Counted from the stretch's first letter, positions 24,830-35,070 are shown. The stretch is DNA of 64,000 nucleotides from Flavobacterium muglaense (GCF_014305155.1 NZ_JACRUK010000001.1:1-64000), one strand, 5' to 3'. Notes: a model not told the origin generated them from the letters alone. Numbers and translations: made by a program.

Positions 24830-26146
24830 TTAATACTTAAGCCATTTGTACAACTCTCTCCATGTTGGTTTTTTGCCGTACATTAATATTCCGACTCTAT
24901 AAATCTTAGCCGCAAACCAAACTACTGCAAAGAATGTGGCGAATAATAGTGTGACTGATATTGCGATTTGCCACAAAGGTACGCCAAACGGAATGCGCAT
25001 TAACATGACGATGGGCGATGTGAGCGGAATCATGGAGAAAACGACTGCGATTGTGCCATGTGGATCATTCATTACGCTAAAGAAACCCACGTAAACACTT
25101 AGCATTAATGGCATGATGATAGGTAGTAAAAATTGCTGTGAGTCGGTTTGATTGTCTACTGCTGCACCAATTGCTGCATAAAATGAACTGTATAGAAAAT
25201 ACCCTCCAATGAAATAAACGATAAAACCAAGGAGAATATTAGCAATGGGTAAATTCCATAATTCCTTGATATACGTTTGGGCTGTACTAGCAAATTCTTG
25301 CTGTGCTTGATGCATTAATTCGGGTGGCAATTTGGCAGTTGGTCCTACATTGACACCAAAAAATAGTGAAGCGGCAAACATTAACGAAAGTCCAATTACG
25401 GCCCAAATTACAAACTGTAAAATTCCCGCCAAGGAAGTTCCGATGATTTTACCAATCATTAACTGGAATGGTTTGACCGATGAAATGATGATTTCTATGA
25501 TGCGATTTGTTTTTTCTTCGATTACAGAACGCATGACCATATTGCCATAAATGATAATGAACATCATGATTAGGTACCCAAATCCACCACCAATAGCGAT
25601 TTTAATTTCGTTGAGTCCTTTCACGCTTTGCTCTCCTGAGGCTTTGGCCAATTTAATATTAACTACAGATTGTGCTTTTTTAATAGCCAAAGTATCCAGT
25701 TGCGCTTGTACTAGATTGATATTGGTGATTTTATTGCCTATGACATTTTGCACTTTTTCTATAAAAGAAATACTAGGACTGCTGTTTGATATAAATTGAA
25801 TATTGCTTTCAAAATCAGCACGATTGGTTGTTTTTGGAATAAGTAAAAGCCCTTCGTAGCCTTCGGATGTGATGCTGTCTTTTAATACTTGTGTATTGAC
25901 CAAAGTCAAATCGAGGTATTTATATTCGCCTTTTTTATTGTTTTCGGCAATGAAATCTTTGACAAACAAACCGGACTCGTCATGAATTGCGATTTGTTTT
26001 GTCTCTGCTTTCATCGAACTTAAATAACCTACAAATGCGGCGATCCCAACAAATAATAGCGGACTTAAAAAAGTCATTACAATAAAAGACTTATTGCGGA
26101 CTTTAGCAATAAACTCTCTTTTTATGATTAATGAAATGATGCTCAT
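24830..26146 (-). CDS. ABC-2 type transporter permease (NatB-like)
   Basis: 438 residues. One N-terminal TM (about 23-43) is followed by a large extracytoplasmic domain (50-185), then about five TM helices from 185 on. The region VMRSVIEEKTNRIIEIIISSVKPFQLMIGKIIG is the ABC-2 membrane-coupling signature. It follows its ATPase gene by 31 bases on the same strand. By analogy with NatAB it is an exporter of ions or small hydrophobic compounds; the substrate is unknown. Confidence 0.88.
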   Translation of the reverse strand: MSIISLIIKREFIAKVRNKSFIVMTFLSPLLFVGIAAFVGYLSSMKAETKQIAIHDESGLFVKDFIAENNKKGEYKYLDLTLVNTQVLKDSITSEGYEGLLLIPKTTNRADFESNIQFISNSSPSISFIEKVQNVIGNKITNINLVQAQLDTLAIKKAQSVVNIKLAKASGEQSVKGLNEIKIAIGGGFGYLIMMFIIIYGNMVMRSVIEEKTNRIIEIIISSVKPFQLMIGKIIGTSLAGILQFVIWAVIGLSLMFAASLFFGVNVGPTAKLPPELMHQAQQEFASTAQTYIKELWNLPIANILLGFIVYFIGGYFLYSSFYAAIGAAVDNQTDSQQFLLPIIMPLMLSVYVGFFSVMNDPHGTIAVVFSMIPLTSPIVMLMRIPFGVPLWQIAISVTLLFATFFAVVWFAAKIYRVGILMYGKKPTWRELYKWLKY

Positions 26147-26177
26147 TTTTAATTTAGAATTTAGGATTTAGCAAAAA

Positions 26178-27101
26178 TTATTTTCCGCTTACAGATTGAA
26201 TAAAAATATCATTTACTGTTGGTATTTTTTCGACAAAATGAGTGACTTGCCCGCGTTGTGTTAATACGTGCAATAATTCATTTGGTAAAGCGGTACCTAA
26301 TTGTATTTCTAGTTTCAACTCCTTGTTTAAGGATTTAAAATTTGCAGGTCCTACAGTGAATTTTTGTGTAATGTCATACATCAAGCCTTCTACGTTATCG
26401 GATAAAATTCCAACCTCGTAACTATTGGTTTTAAACTGCCTTTTTACATCGACAAGCTTCCCCTCTAATAACTTATTTGATTTGTGTATTAACGCAATGT
26501 CATCACATAATTCCTCGACGCTTTCCATACGGTGTGTCGAAAAAATAATAGTAGCTCCTTGTTCTTTCAAAGCCAGAATTTCCTCTTTGATCACATTAGC
26601 ATTAACGGGGTCAAAACCAGAGAAAGGCTCATCAAAAATCAACAATTTGGGTTTATGCAAAACACAAACGACAAACTGAATTTTTTGGGCCATTCCTTTA
26701 GAAAGTTCTTGAATTTTCTTGTTCCACCAACCTTGAATTCCTAATCTATCAAACCAATAATCCAATTGTTTTTTGGCCTCAGCTTTGGACAAACCTTTCA
26801 TTTGTGCCAGATACAAACATTGCTCCCCTACTTTCATACTAGTATACAAGCCTCTTTCTTCTGGAAGGTAGCCTATATATTGCACGTGTTTGGGTTGGAG
26901 TTTTTCGCCATCAAGAATAATCTCGCCGCGATCTGGAAATGTAATTTGATTTATAATTCGGATTAATGATGTTTTCCCGGCCCCATTAGGACCTAATAGT
27001 CCATAAATACTGCCTTTAGGAACCGATAATGAAACTTCGTTAAGCGCTACATAATCACCGTATTGCTTCACTACTTTATTAACTTCAAGTAAAATACTCA
27101 T
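26178..27101 (-). CDS. ABC transporter ATP-binding protein (NatA-like)
   Basis: 307 residues. Walker A GPNGAGKT (37-44), signature LSKGMAQKIQ, Walker B LLIFDEPFSGFDP, and H-loop STHRM. A C-terminal DUF4162-like extension (about 220-300) is typical of NatA-type ATPases partnered with ABC-2 permeases. It is the first gene of the pair with the permease downstream. Confidence 0.92.
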   Translation of the reverse strand: MSILLEVNKVVKQYGDYVALNEVSLSVPKGSIYGLLGPNGAGKTSLIRIINQITFPDRGEIILDGEKLQPKHVQYIGYLPEERGLYTSMKVGEQCLYLAQMKGLSKAEAKKQLDYWFDRLGIQGWWNKKIQELSKGMAQKIQFVVCVLHKPKLLIFDEPFSGFDPVNANVIKEEILALKEQGATIIFSTHRMESVEELCDDIALIHKSNKLLEGKLVDVKRQFKTNSYEVGILSDNVEGLMYDITQKFTVGPANFKSLNKELKLEIQLGTALPNELLHVLTQRGQVTHFVEKIPTVNDIFIQSVSGK

Positions 27102-27196
27102 GCTGGTTTTTGAATTTATTTCATCGGCTGGACTCGATATTGTCTAGCGCATGTAAAAGTAAATAATTAGAAGTGAAATAGTCTAAAATGTTCCAT

Positions 27197-27232
27197 AAAA
27201 AAACCCACCCTTGATTTCATACAAGGATGGGG
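27197..27232 (-). terminator. dnaJ terminator
   Basis: CCCACCCTTG and CAAGGATGGG form a 10-bp stem with one mismatch. On the minus strand T7 follows, 31 bases beyond the dnaJ stop. Confidence 0.75.
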
Positions 27233-27262
27233 GATCTATTTAATTTTTAACCTTTTAAAAAT

Positions 27263-28390
27263 TTAAGAAAACATATCTTTTACTTTCTCAAAAAACGATT
27301 TATCTGATTTTTCAGGATTTGGAACAAAGTTCTCATCTTCCATATTTTTTTCAAAAAACTGCTTTTGTTCTTTGTTTAAGGTTTTTGGAGTCCAAACATT
27401 TACATGAACCAGTAAATCACCGCTTCCGTAACCGTTGATACTTGGAATTCCTTTTCCTTTTAATCTTAAAATTTTTCCAGATTGAATTCCTTCTTCTAGT
27501 TTGATACGTACTTTACCATTGATGGCTTCAATATCTTTAGAGATTCCAAGAACCGCTTCGGCAAAGCTTATATACAAATCATAGTGTAAATTTTCTCCTT
27601 CACGTTTCAACAAATCGTGCTCTAACTCTTCGATAGCAACAATTAAATCACCTGGAACACTGTTCCCTGGTGCATCATTTCCTTTATTAGAAACTTTTAA
27701 TTGCATGCCATCAACTACTCCGGCAGGGATTTTTATCGAAACTGTTTCATCCTCAAGAATCATTCCTTGTGCATCAGCTTCAGCAGGTTTTTTGTCTAAA
27801 ATTTGACCAGAACCACCACAAGTAGGACAAGTAGACGCCGATTGCATTCTACCCAAAATTGTATTAGTCACACGCATTACCTGCCCTTGACCGTTACAAG
27901 TAGAACACGTTCTATACGATACGCCAGGCGCTTGTACTTTACGTTTTACTTTTACTTTTTTCTCTACACCATTAGCTACTTCTTCCAAAGTTAATTTTAC
28001 TTTGATTCGAAGGTTGCTTCCTTTGGTTCTACGTTGACCTCCGCCACCGCCACCAAATCCGCCACCACCACCAAAGGCGCTACCGAAAATGTCACCAAAT
28101 TGACTAAAGATGTCATCCATATTCATCCCACCATGATGACCACCGCCACCACCAAAACCGCCTGATCCATCAAAAGCTTGATGACCGTATTGATCGTACT
28201 TGGCTTTTTTACCAGCGTCACTTAAAACTTCGTAAGCTTCTGCAGCTTCTTTAAATTTCTCTTCTGCCGATTTGTCTCCAGGATTTTTGTCAGGATGAAA
28301 TTCTAAGGCTTTTTTTCTGTAGGCTTTCTTAATAGCAGCAGCATCTGCTCCCTTTGAAATACCTAATATCTCGTAAAAATCTTTTTTCAT
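27263..28390 (-). CDS. dnaJ: chaperone DnaJ with a single zinc centre
   Basis: 375 residues. J domain 1-70 with HPD (32-34), Gly/Phe-rich linker 75-120, and the C-terminal peptide-binding domains. The zinc domain has only two CxxCxGxG motifs, CSTCNGQG (162-169) and CPTCGGSG (188-195). Standard DnaJ has four. By position these correspond to motifs 2 and 3 (zinc centre II); motifs 1 and 4 (centre I) are replaced by cysteine-free sequence. It stimulates DnaK ATPase and hands over substrates. Downstream of grpE in the same operon. Confidence 0.93.
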   Translation of the reverse strand: MKKDFYEILGISKGADAAAIKKAYRKKALEFHPDKNPGDKSAEEKFKEAAEAYEVLSDAGKKAKYDQYGHQAFDGSGGFGGGGGHHGGMNMDDIFSQFGDIFGSAFGGGGGFGGGGGGQRRTKGSNLRIKVKLTLEEVANGVEKKVKVKRKVQAPGVSYRTCSTCNGQGQVMRVTNTILGRMQSASTCPTCGGSGQILDKKPAEADAQGMILEDETVSIKIPAGVVDGMQLKVSNKGNDAPGNSVPGDLIVAIEELEHDLLKREGENLHYDLYISFAEAVLGISKDIEAINGKVRIKLEEGIQSGKILRLKGKGIPSINGYGSGDLLVHVNVWTPKTLNKEQKQFFEKNMEDENFVPNPEKSDKSFFEKVKDMFS

Positions 28391-28436
28391 TTTATTTTTT
28401 TTGAATGCTATAGAAGTGAAAAATTATTTTTTTCAA

Positions 28437-29015
28437 TTATTGTCCAATTACAACTTTTGGAAAACGAATAATTTTATCTCCCAATTTATATCCTTTTTCA
28501 AGAACATCAACAATTTTACCTTTCATACTATCCGAAGGTGCTGGAATTTGTGTAATTGCCTCTGCAAAGTCAGCATCAAATGCGTCACCTGCTTTTACAT
28601 CAACTACTTCTAATCCTTTACCTACTAGAGTACTTTTTAGTTTTTCATGAATAAGCTCAACCCCTTTCATTAGTACCTCATCCTCAGATTTAGCTATTTC
28701 AATAACCGCTCTGTCAAAATCATCCAAAACAGGAAGCATCACTAACAAAACTTCTTGATTTGCTGTTTTAAACAACTCAATGCGCTCTTTAGTCGTTCTG
28801 CGTTTGTAATTTTCAAACTCAGCAAATAAACGTAAATATTTGTCTTTTTCTTTTGCTAAATCTTGCGCTAATTGCTCTTCAACACTTAATTCTTCAGCAA
28901 CAACTTGCTCATCATTAGTTGTATTATCCACATTTACATCCTCAATTTTTGGATCCATTTCTGTATTTTCAGTAGCCATATTGCCTGTGTTTTTAAAAAT
29001 ATTCTTAAACTTCAT
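28437..29015 (-). CDS. grpE: nucleotide exchange factor GrpE
   Basis: 192 residues from MKFKNIFKNTGNM (29015); a start three codons earlier is also possible. A long N-terminal coiled coil (about 40-85) contains the conserved LRLFAEFENYKRRTTKER. The C-terminal beta domain reads GDAFDADFAEAITQIPAPSDSMKGKIVDVLEKGYKLGDKIIRFPKVVIG, the GrpE signature (GY.L...R...V.V). It exchanges ADP on DnaK. A promoter lies just upstream and dnaJ follows 46 bases after the stop. Confidence 0.94.
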   Translation of the reverse strand: MKFKNIFKNTGNMATENTEMDPKIEDVNVDNTTNDEQVVAEELSVEEQLAQDLAKEKDKYLRLFAEFENYKRRTTKERIELFKTANQEVLLVMLPVLDDFDRAVIEIAKSEDEVLMKGVELIHEKLKSTLVGKGLEVVDVKAGDAFDADFAEAITQIPAPSDSMKGKIVDVLEKGYKLGDKIIRFPKVVIGQ

Positions 29016-29038
29016 TTTTTTCACTTTTCTTTGGATTG

Positions 29039-29070
29039 CAAAAGTACTGCCAAATCTTATAAAATGTCAA
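29039..29070 (-). promoter_or_regulatory. grpE-dnaJ promoter
   Basis: On the minus strand TTG (29068-29070), a 21-base spacer and TACTTTTG (29039-29046) match the Bacteroidota consensus. The predicted start near 29032 leaves a leader of about 16 bases before ATG 29015. No CIRCE-type inverted repeat was seen. Confidence 0.55.
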
Positions 29071-29183
29071 ATTGTCATTGTTTAATTTGAAGCTATTTTT
29101 TTAATGGTCTATTTTGTTGTATTTACTCTTTGTGAAAACTAAATTTTAATATAATTTTAAGAGTATATATGATTTCATTTATT

Positions 29184-29298
29184 TAAGTTTGTTACCGGTT
29201 CAAATTTAAAAATATTTGAGATTTGCAACTGTACAATTATTAATTCGTGATTACCTCATATCAGAAAAAGCTTTGTTTACTAAAACAAAGCTTTTTTT
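29184..29298 (+). ncRNA. possible small RNA ending at an orphan terminator hairpin
   Basis: The gap 29025-29469 contains no gene. A hairpin at 29265-29297 (AAAAAGCTTTG with CAAAGCTTTTT, followed by more T) looks like a terminator, but no plus-strand gene ends before it. TAAGTTTG at 29184-29191 fits the -7 consensus, without a good -33. Together they could delimit a transcript of about 100 bases. The evidence is weak. Confidence 0.2.
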
Positions 29299-29469
29299 AT
29301 GCCTATTTTGTAAAAAATAGATATCCATACTTACACTCATTTTTTGAACTTTCGAACTATTTTAATCGAAAAAGAAAGATAATTAGCCGCTACTAAGCAA
29401 TTATCGGAATTCTTTTTATAATCTTGTTTATGATTGTAGCACTACTCAAACTTCTAAACAATAACCACA

Positions 29470-30015
29470 ATGAATAAAGACGCTAAAACATTATTAAATT
29501 CAGAGACAGCACAGCTTGCTAAGCTTCAAAAAATTGTACAACAAACAATTGACGACGAAAAATTAATCATCAATAATCTACTTAATCCTCCAGAGGATGT
29601 ACTTACAAGAGGGCAAAAAATATCCGATAAAGTAGCTCGTTTTGGCGGAAGCTGGGCTTTTATCATTTCGTTTTTTATTATTTTATTTGTGTGGATTTTG
29701 ATCAACACAATTACTCCTGTCAAAGACAATTTCGACCCCTATCCCTTTATTCTAATGAATCTAATCCTGTCTTGTATTGCCGCCCTGCAAGCGCCCGTTA
29801 TCATGATGAGTCAAAATAGAGTCGAAGAAAAAGACCGAGTTCGCAGCGAAAACGATTATTTAATCAATTTAAAAGCCGAGTTAGCGATTAGAGCCCTACA
29901 TGAAAAAATGGACTTATTATTGGAGGAACAAATCAAAGTATTATTTGATAGTCAAGCCAAACAACTGGACATCTTAAAATCGATCGAAAAGAAACTTAAC
30001 ACAAAACAAGCTTAG
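29470..30015 (+). CDS. DUF1003 family membrane protein
   Basis: 181 residues. DUF1003 signature: LTRGQKISDKVARFGGSWAFIISF, then WILINTI, and FDPYPFILMNLILSCIAALQAPVIMMSQNR. Two TM helices (about 58-78 and 88-111) are flanked by charged helices, with a C-terminal coiled coil (about 125-178). Function is not established. Single gene with a terminator downstream. Confidence 0.87.
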   Translation: MNKDAKTLLNSETAQLAKLQKIVQQTIDDEKLIINNLLNPPEDVLTRGQKISDKVARFGGSWAFIISFFIILFVWILINTITPVKDNFDPYPFILMNLILSCIAALQAPVIMMSQNRVEEKDRVRSENDYLINLKAELAIRALHEKMDLLLEEQIKVLFDSQAKQLDILKSIEKKLNTKQA

Positions 30016-30035
30016 TATTTCAAAACAATACGCAC

Positions 30036-30080
30036 AAAAAAAACAGTAGTAAAACTAAGTTCACTACTGTTTTTTTTTAT
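30036..30080. terminator. bidirectional terminator between DUF1003 gene and hisS
   Basis: AAACAGTAGT and ACTACTGTTT pair, flanked by long A- and T-runs, between convergent gene ends. Confidence 0.7.
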
Positions 30081-30104
30081 ATATATTTACAACGATCGCA
30101 ATTA

Positions 30105-31475
30105 TTACAATAATCGTTGCTTTAACCCTTCAAGATCGAGAGAAACTTGCTCTCCTGTAACTAAGTTTTTAAGCGAATACAAATTAGCTTCCATTTCATT
30201 TTCTGCTGCAATTACCGCATACGGAATGGCGCGTTTATCTGCGTGCTGAAACTGTTTTGCCATTTTTACAGCATCAGGATAGAGCTCTACTTTTATACCT
30301 GAAGCTCGTAGTTCTTTTATGGCTTTCATGGCGTAAAAAGAGGTTGCATCATTGTAATTAAGAAACAACGCTTTTGTAGAGGCAGTAACCGTTTCTGGAA
30401 ATAAGTTAAGCTCTTCAACTACCAAATAAATTCGATCTAAACCAAAAGAAATCCCTACACCACTCATGTTTTTCAATCCAAAGATTCCCGTCAAATCGTC
30501 ATAACGACCACCGCCACCTATAGAACCCATGGCAACCGTTTTTGGCGGAGCAACTTCAAAAATAGCTCCTGTATAATAATTAAGTCCGCGTGCCAGTGTT
30601 ACATCTAAGTCTAGAATTGCTGATGACAAACCAAGCGCCATAACCTTCTCACAAATAAATCGCAACTCCTCTACTCCTTTCATCCCTTCGGCAGAAACTG
30701 CCAAAAGTTGTGATAATTTTTCTATTTTTTCTGAAATCGTTCCTGTAAAATTGAACAAAGGTTGCACTTTTGCAATAGCCGCCTCATCAATTCCTTTTTC
30801 GATCATTTCCTTTTTTACTCCGTCCTCCCCTATTTTATCAAGTTTATCCAAAGCTACCGTAAAATCGATCAATTTATCGGATGCTCCAATTACCTCAGCA
30901 ATTCCAGATAAAATTTTACGATTATTAATTTTTACGATTACTCCCTCTAAACCTAAAGCAGTAAAAACAGTGTCATATAGTTGCACTAGTTCAACCTCTT
31001 GCCATAACGATTTTGAACCTACGACATCGGCATCACATTGAAAAAACTCTCTAAAACGTCCTTTTTGAGGGCGATCGGCACGCCATACAGGCTGGATTTG
31101 GTATCGTTTAAAAGGAAACTCGATATCATTTTGGTGCTGCACCACATATCTTGCAAACGGTACTGTCAAATCATAACGCAACGCTTTCTCTGATATGCTA
31201 GACGTCAACTTCGTACTGTCTTTGCTTTCTAAGTGAGTAACATTGGCTTTCGCCAAATAGTCGCCAGAGTTTAATATCTTGAAAATCAAACGATCTCCCT
31301 CTTCTCCATATTTCCCCATCAATGTATCCGAGTTTTCAAAAGAAGGGGTTTCGATCGGTTGAAAACCAAATTTCTCAAAATTGCTTTTGATAATCTGCAT
31401 GATATATTGACGTTTTGCCACCTCAGTAGGTGAAAAATCTCTTGTTCCTTTAGGTATACTTGGTTTTGATGCCAT
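30105..31475 (-). CDS. hisS: histidine--tRNA ligase
   Basis: 456 residues. Class II synthetase core: [10 protein letters not shown] at the N-terminus (binding site for the histidyl group), motif 2 region [29 protein letters not shown], histidine signature [14 protein letters not shown], and motif 3 in GIGFGLDR-like [15 protein letters not shown]. The C-terminal anticodon-binding domain starts about 365. Charges tRNA-His in the cytosol. Confidence 0.95.
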   Translation of the reverse strand: MASKPSIPKGTRDFSPTEVAKRQYIMQIIKSNFEKFGFQPIETPSFENSDTLMGKYGEEGDRLIFKILNSGDYLAKANVTHLESKDSTKLTSSISEKALRYDLTVPFARYVVQHQNDIEFPFKRYQIQPVWRADRPQKGRFREFFQCDADVVGSKSLWQEVELVQLYDTVFTALGLEGVIVKINNRKILSGIAEVIGASDKLIDFTVALDKLDKIGEDGVKKEMIEKGIDEAAIAKVQPLFNFTGTISEKIEKLSQLLAVSAEGMKGVEELRFICEKVMALGLSSAILDLDVTLARGLNYYTGAIFEVAPPKTVAMGSIGGGGRYDDLTGIFGLKNMSGVGISFGLDRIYLVVEELNLFPETVTASTKALFLNYNDATSFYAMKAIKELRASGIKVELYPDAVKMAKQFQHADKRAIPYAVIAAENEMEANLYSLKNLVTGEQVSLDLEGLKQRLL

Positions 31476-31603
31476 TACAATAAGTTATGAATTTTAAATG
31501 ATAGATTATGAATTTTAAACTAAACTGGATTTTTAAGGTCGCTGTTTTTTATTTTAACTTCATAAATAGGATTGCAAATATCTTATTTTTTAAATAAAAA
31601 ATT

Positions 31604-32773
31604 TTAGAAATTCCCTATTATCTCAAATTCCTTCTTTTTATCTTTATTTTGAGATACTTTTTTCAAAAAAACTTTTAATTCTGTTGTAAGTGGTAGTTGA
31701 TTTTGATTGTTCCAAAACTCGGCCGAATAAGGAAACTTGGCTTTAAATATATCTTTATCAACAGCAAAATTTGATTCAACCTTATCATAACTAATTGCGT
31801 TGGTTATAAAATAGTCCATAGTAAAATCAATATAAACTGCTTTTTTATCTTCTTTATTTCTCAAAACTTCTAACTGAGTGTTAAGCTTTGAACTTTTTAA
31901 ATAATATTTATTTAAAACTTCGTTTTTACCGTAACTAACAAATCTTTCGTATTTAGTATTTCTATAGCGCGTACTCGATAAGGTAAATTTTACATAAGGT
32001 ATTTGATCCGGATCGTCATACAATGATATATAATGCTCCACGATCGTATAATCATTTTTATTGATGATAAAATAACCTTTTAATATTTGCCCCCAACTAT
32101 TTTTTTCTTTTGCTTCAAACAGTATTTTTCGAAAATCAACATCGTTATAAACTACCTCCGTAAAATTTGTGTTCTCTCGTATTGGTAGTGGCGGACTAAA
32201 AAACTGATTGAAGTCCGGCAATGTAAAATCAATAGCATTCTTTTTTTCGAACAAACTAGTCTTTCTCATGTTTACAACTTCGATATCATAAGGCTTCTTT
32301 GAGTTGTCATACTTCCCTCTTTTTCCCTGAATATCTTGTAAAATAATAATACTATCCTCTTTTTTAAGTACACTTCTTAAAAAGAAATTAACTGTATACT
32401 CCTTGATGAAATTATCATTCATTTTATCATATACTTTTTTCATAAAAGGCTCAACATTCGAAACAAGTACTTCATCTAATACAAAAGCTTTGGATTCCAT
32501 AAAAATAGTGTCCTTTTTTGCAATACTATCGAAAGTAGTTTTAATGGAATTATAACCCAACAAATTAAAATTAATTTCATTTTTGCTCGAATTAAAAACA
32601 AAAAAACCTTCTTGATTAGTTGATGAGTTATCAATATCATTAGAAACACTAACATTTTCTAAAGGAGATTTTGTCTCTTTATCAACAATCAATCTATTAA
32701 TTTTAAAAACCTGCGCACGTCCAATATTGCTAATAAAAACAATCAAACAAAGTGTAAAAAAGATATTTTTCAT
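31604..32773 (-). CDS. secreted CarboxypepD_reg-like domain protein
   Basis: 389 residues. Signal peptide MKNIFFTLCLIVFISNIGRA. A CarboxypepD_reg-like domain (about 25-95: NRLIVDKETKSPLENVSVSN, then SSTNQEGFFVFNSS and NLLGYNSI) is followed by a 290-residue beta-rich region without the TonB plug or barrel. This architecture is common in Flavobacteriaceae, probably periplasmic or outer-membrane associated, with unknown function. Monocistronic. Confidence 0.8.
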   Translation of the reverse strand: MKNIFFTLCLIVFISNIGRAQVFKINRLIVDKETKSPLENVSVSNDIDNSSTNQEGFFVFNSSKNEINFNLLGYNSIKTTFDSIAKKDTIFMESKAFVLDEVLVSNVEPFMKKVYDKMNDNFIKEYTVNFFLRSVLKKEDSIIILQDIQGKRGKYDNSKKPYDIEVVNMRKTSLFEKKNAIDFTLPDFNQFFSPPLPIRENTNFTEVVYNDVDFRKILFEAKEKNSWGQILKGYFIINKNDYTIVEHYISLYDDPDQIPYVKFTLSSTRYRNTKYERFVSYGKNEVLNKYYLKSSKLNTQLEVLRNKEDKKAVYIDFTMDYFITNAISYDKVESNFAVDKDIFKAKFPYSAEFWNNQNQLPLTTELKVFLKKVSQNKDKKKEFEIIGNF

Positions 32774-32916
32774 TTTTTTTAAAATATGTGAATTTCAAGA
32801 AGTGCAAACTCCTTAAAAGTATGATTTTCCTACAACAAATATCAACTTTTTTAAATAAAAAATACTTCTTCTAAAACAAACTTGTAACAAAAATTGTATT
32901 TTCGTGTCAAACTTGT

Positions 32917-34158
32917 ATGATGCTAAATTTATTCAAAGAAAATGTTCGAATTGCAGTTGGTTCTATTAGAACGCAATTATTGCGTACAATACTCACCGTT
33001 TTAATCATTGCAATAGGAATTACAGCCCTAGTAGGGATACTAACAGTAGTATCCGCTTTAGAAAATACAATCTCCTCTGATTTTGCATCAATGGGAGCCA
33101 ATACTTTTAATATCAATCAATACGAAAACACAACCCGTAGACGTGGTGAAGATCGAGAGATTATCAATCCTATAATCTCCTATCCTGAAGCCGTAGCTTT
33201 TAAAAATAAATACAAATACCCTTTTACAGAAACCTCGCTATCCTTCACAGCAACATCTAAAGCCGAAGTAAAATTTGAAGCAACAAAAACTGACCCTGAA
33301 ATTTCAGTAGTGGGCGTTGACGAACATTTTATTACCAATTCTGGTTTAGAAACAAGCTTAGGACGAAATTTTAATGGTTTTGATATTTCAAACAACACCT
33401 ATACTTGTATCGTAGGATCTGATTTTCAAAAAGGACTTTTAAAAGACATCAATCCAATAGATAAAATTATTTCTATCCGTGGTGCCCGTTTTAAAGTTAT
33501 TGGAGTACTAAAAGAAAAAGGCTCCACTTTTGGCAACAGCCAAGATTTACGAGTTTTAATTCCTATTCAAGTGGCGCGCTCTTTATTTACTGCGCCCAAT
33601 ATCAATTACACCATGAGCGTCATGGTGTCTAAAAAAGAATTACTGGACCAAGCCATCGACAACGCAAACAGCACCATGCGTAGAGTGCGAAAACTGAGTC
33701 CGTTAAAGGACAATAATTTTGGCGTTGTTCGATCTGATGATTTGATTAATCGAATTCTAGGGATTACTAAATATCTAGGATTGGCCTCATGGTTAATTGG
33801 TATCATCACCATCCTTGGTTCGTCGATCGCATTGATGAATATTATGATCGTTTCAGTAACAGAACGCACAAGAGAAATTGGTGTTCGAAAAGCGTTGGGT
33901 GCCAAAAAAAGCACCGTTGCTATTCAATTTTTTATAGAAACCTTACTAATAGGGCAACTGGGTGGATTAATGGGGATTATTTTTGGAATCCTAATTGGAT
34001 ATGGAATCGCAACGGCTATGGATTTTGCTTTTGTAATTCCTTGGGTTGCCATTTTCGCAGCCTTTTTAACTAGTTTTATTGTAGCAATTATCTCTGGGTT
34101 ATATCCTGCAATAAAAGCATCAACACTAGACCCAATCGAGGCATTGCGATACGAATAA
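32917..34158 (+). CDS. MacB/FtsX-like ABC transporter permease
   Basis: 413 residues. N-terminal TM (about 25-48) followed by a MacB_PCD periplasmic domain (50-270). Three C-terminal TM helices of the FtsX fold (about 285-310, 340-365, 370-395) carry the coupling signature MIVSVTERTREIGVRKALGAKKSTVAIQF, ending KASTLDPIEALRYE. Such permeases work in mechanotransmission or lipoprotein/antibiotic export with a separate ATPase, which is not adjacent. Its 3' end is 12 bases from the convergent prmC. Confidence 0.9.
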   Translation: MMLNLFKENVRIAVGSIRTQLLRTILTVLIIAIGITALVGILTVVSALENTISSDFASMGANTFNINQYENTTRRRGEDREIINPIISYPEAVAFKNKYKYPFTETSLSFTATSKAEVKFEATKTDPEISVVGVDEHFITNSGLETSLGRNFNGFDISNNTYTCIVGSDFQKGLLKDINPIDKIISIRGARFKVIGVLKEKGSTFGNSQDLRVLIPIQVARSLFTAPNINYTMSVMVSKKELLDQAIDNANSTMRRVRKLSPLKDNNFGVVRSDDLINRILGITKYLGLASWLIGIITILGSSIALMNIMIVSVTERTREIGVRKALGAKKSTVAIQFFIETLLIGQLGGLMGIIFGILIGYGIATAMDFAFVIPWVAIFAAFLTSFIVAIISGLYPAIKASTLDPIEALRYE

Positions 34159-34170
34159 AATATTTTTCAA

Positions 34171-35022
34171 TTAGATATTACTTTTTGTCATTCGATCGTT
34201 TCCGTAAATATCTTTACGCAGTTCAATGTTTTTAAAATTCAAGTTTTGCAATAACCCAATCATTTCTTTTCCTAGGTATTGATTGATTTCAAAAAACAAT
34301 AAGCCGTTTGGAGCTAAATTTTTCAAACCCAATTCGGCTATTTTTTTATAAAAAATCAAAGCATCTGTATCTTCGACAAACAACGCCAAGTGCGGCTCGT
34401 TGTCTAAAACATTCTTTTTAATCTCTACCTTTTCTAAATTCCGAACATACGGAGGATTCGAAACAATCACATCAAACTCTTGCAATAAATCATCTGTTTC
34501 AAGAATATTTTGATGGATAAAAGTAACATCCACTGTATTTAATGCTGCATTTTTTTTGGCTGTAGCCAAAGCTTTTTCGGACACATCAACTGCATAAACC
34601 TGAGCGTTTGGAATATTCTTAGCCAATGAAATAGCGATGCAACCGCTTCCCGTACCAATATCTAAAATTCGCAACGGCGAATTGTTGTTCAACTTTTGTA
34701 CTTCAATAATCCATTCGACTAATTCTTCGGTTTCTGATCTCGGAATCAATACATTTTCATTCACTTCAAAATCCAAACCATAAAAACTAGTTTTGCCTAA
34801 TAAATACTGAACCGGAATTTCCAGTTTCAACTGATCCAAAAGCGCATTCCAAATCACAATTTCATCTTGAGACAAAACCAAATCAGGCTGTAAGGCTAAA
34901 TCAATTCTTTTTAATTGCTGCTTCTGTTCGAGAATGAGATAGAAAAAACTTTCCGCCTCATCCTCTCCATGAATTGGCGACAAGCTAGTTATGAATTGTG
35001 TTCTGTATTCTTTAATTTTCAT
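34171..35022 (-). CDS. prmC: release factor glutamine methyltransferase
   Basis: 283 residues. Rossmann SAM-binding DIGTGSGCIA (121-130), the catalytic NPPY (189-192) and an N-terminal helical domain (1-75) for release-factor recognition, with LIPRSETEELVEW upstream of the SAM fold. PrmC methylates the GGQ glutamine of RF1 and RF2. The convergent FtsX-like gene ends 12 bases away and no hairpin separates them. Confidence 0.93.
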   Translation of the reverse strand: MKIKEYRTQFITSLSPIHGEDEAESFFYLILEQKQQLKRIDLALQPDLVLSQDEIVIWNALLDQLKLEIPVQYLLGKTSFYGLDFEVNENVLIPRSETEELVEWIIEVQKLNNNSPLRILDIGTGSGCIAISLAKNIPNAQVYAVDVSEKALATAKKNAALNTVDVTFIHQNILETDDLLQEFDVIVSNPPYVRNLEKVEIKKNVLDNEPHLALFVEDTDALIFYKKIAELGLKNLAPNGLLFFEINQYLGKEMIGLLQNLNFKNIELRKDIYGNDRMTKSNI

Positions 35023-35070
35023 TGCTTTGTTTATTGCTTTTGTAAAGGCATAAAATTATTTCTTGCTGTC

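Noticed and set aside
27803-27994. Thr/Arg/Ser-rich plus-strand frame opposite the dnaJ zinc region
   Set aside because: Antisense shadow of dnaJ; no independent coding features.
29195-29220. GTTACCGGTTCAAATT resembling a tRNA T-arm
   Set aside because: No acceptor stem, anticodon arm or D-arm can be formed around it.
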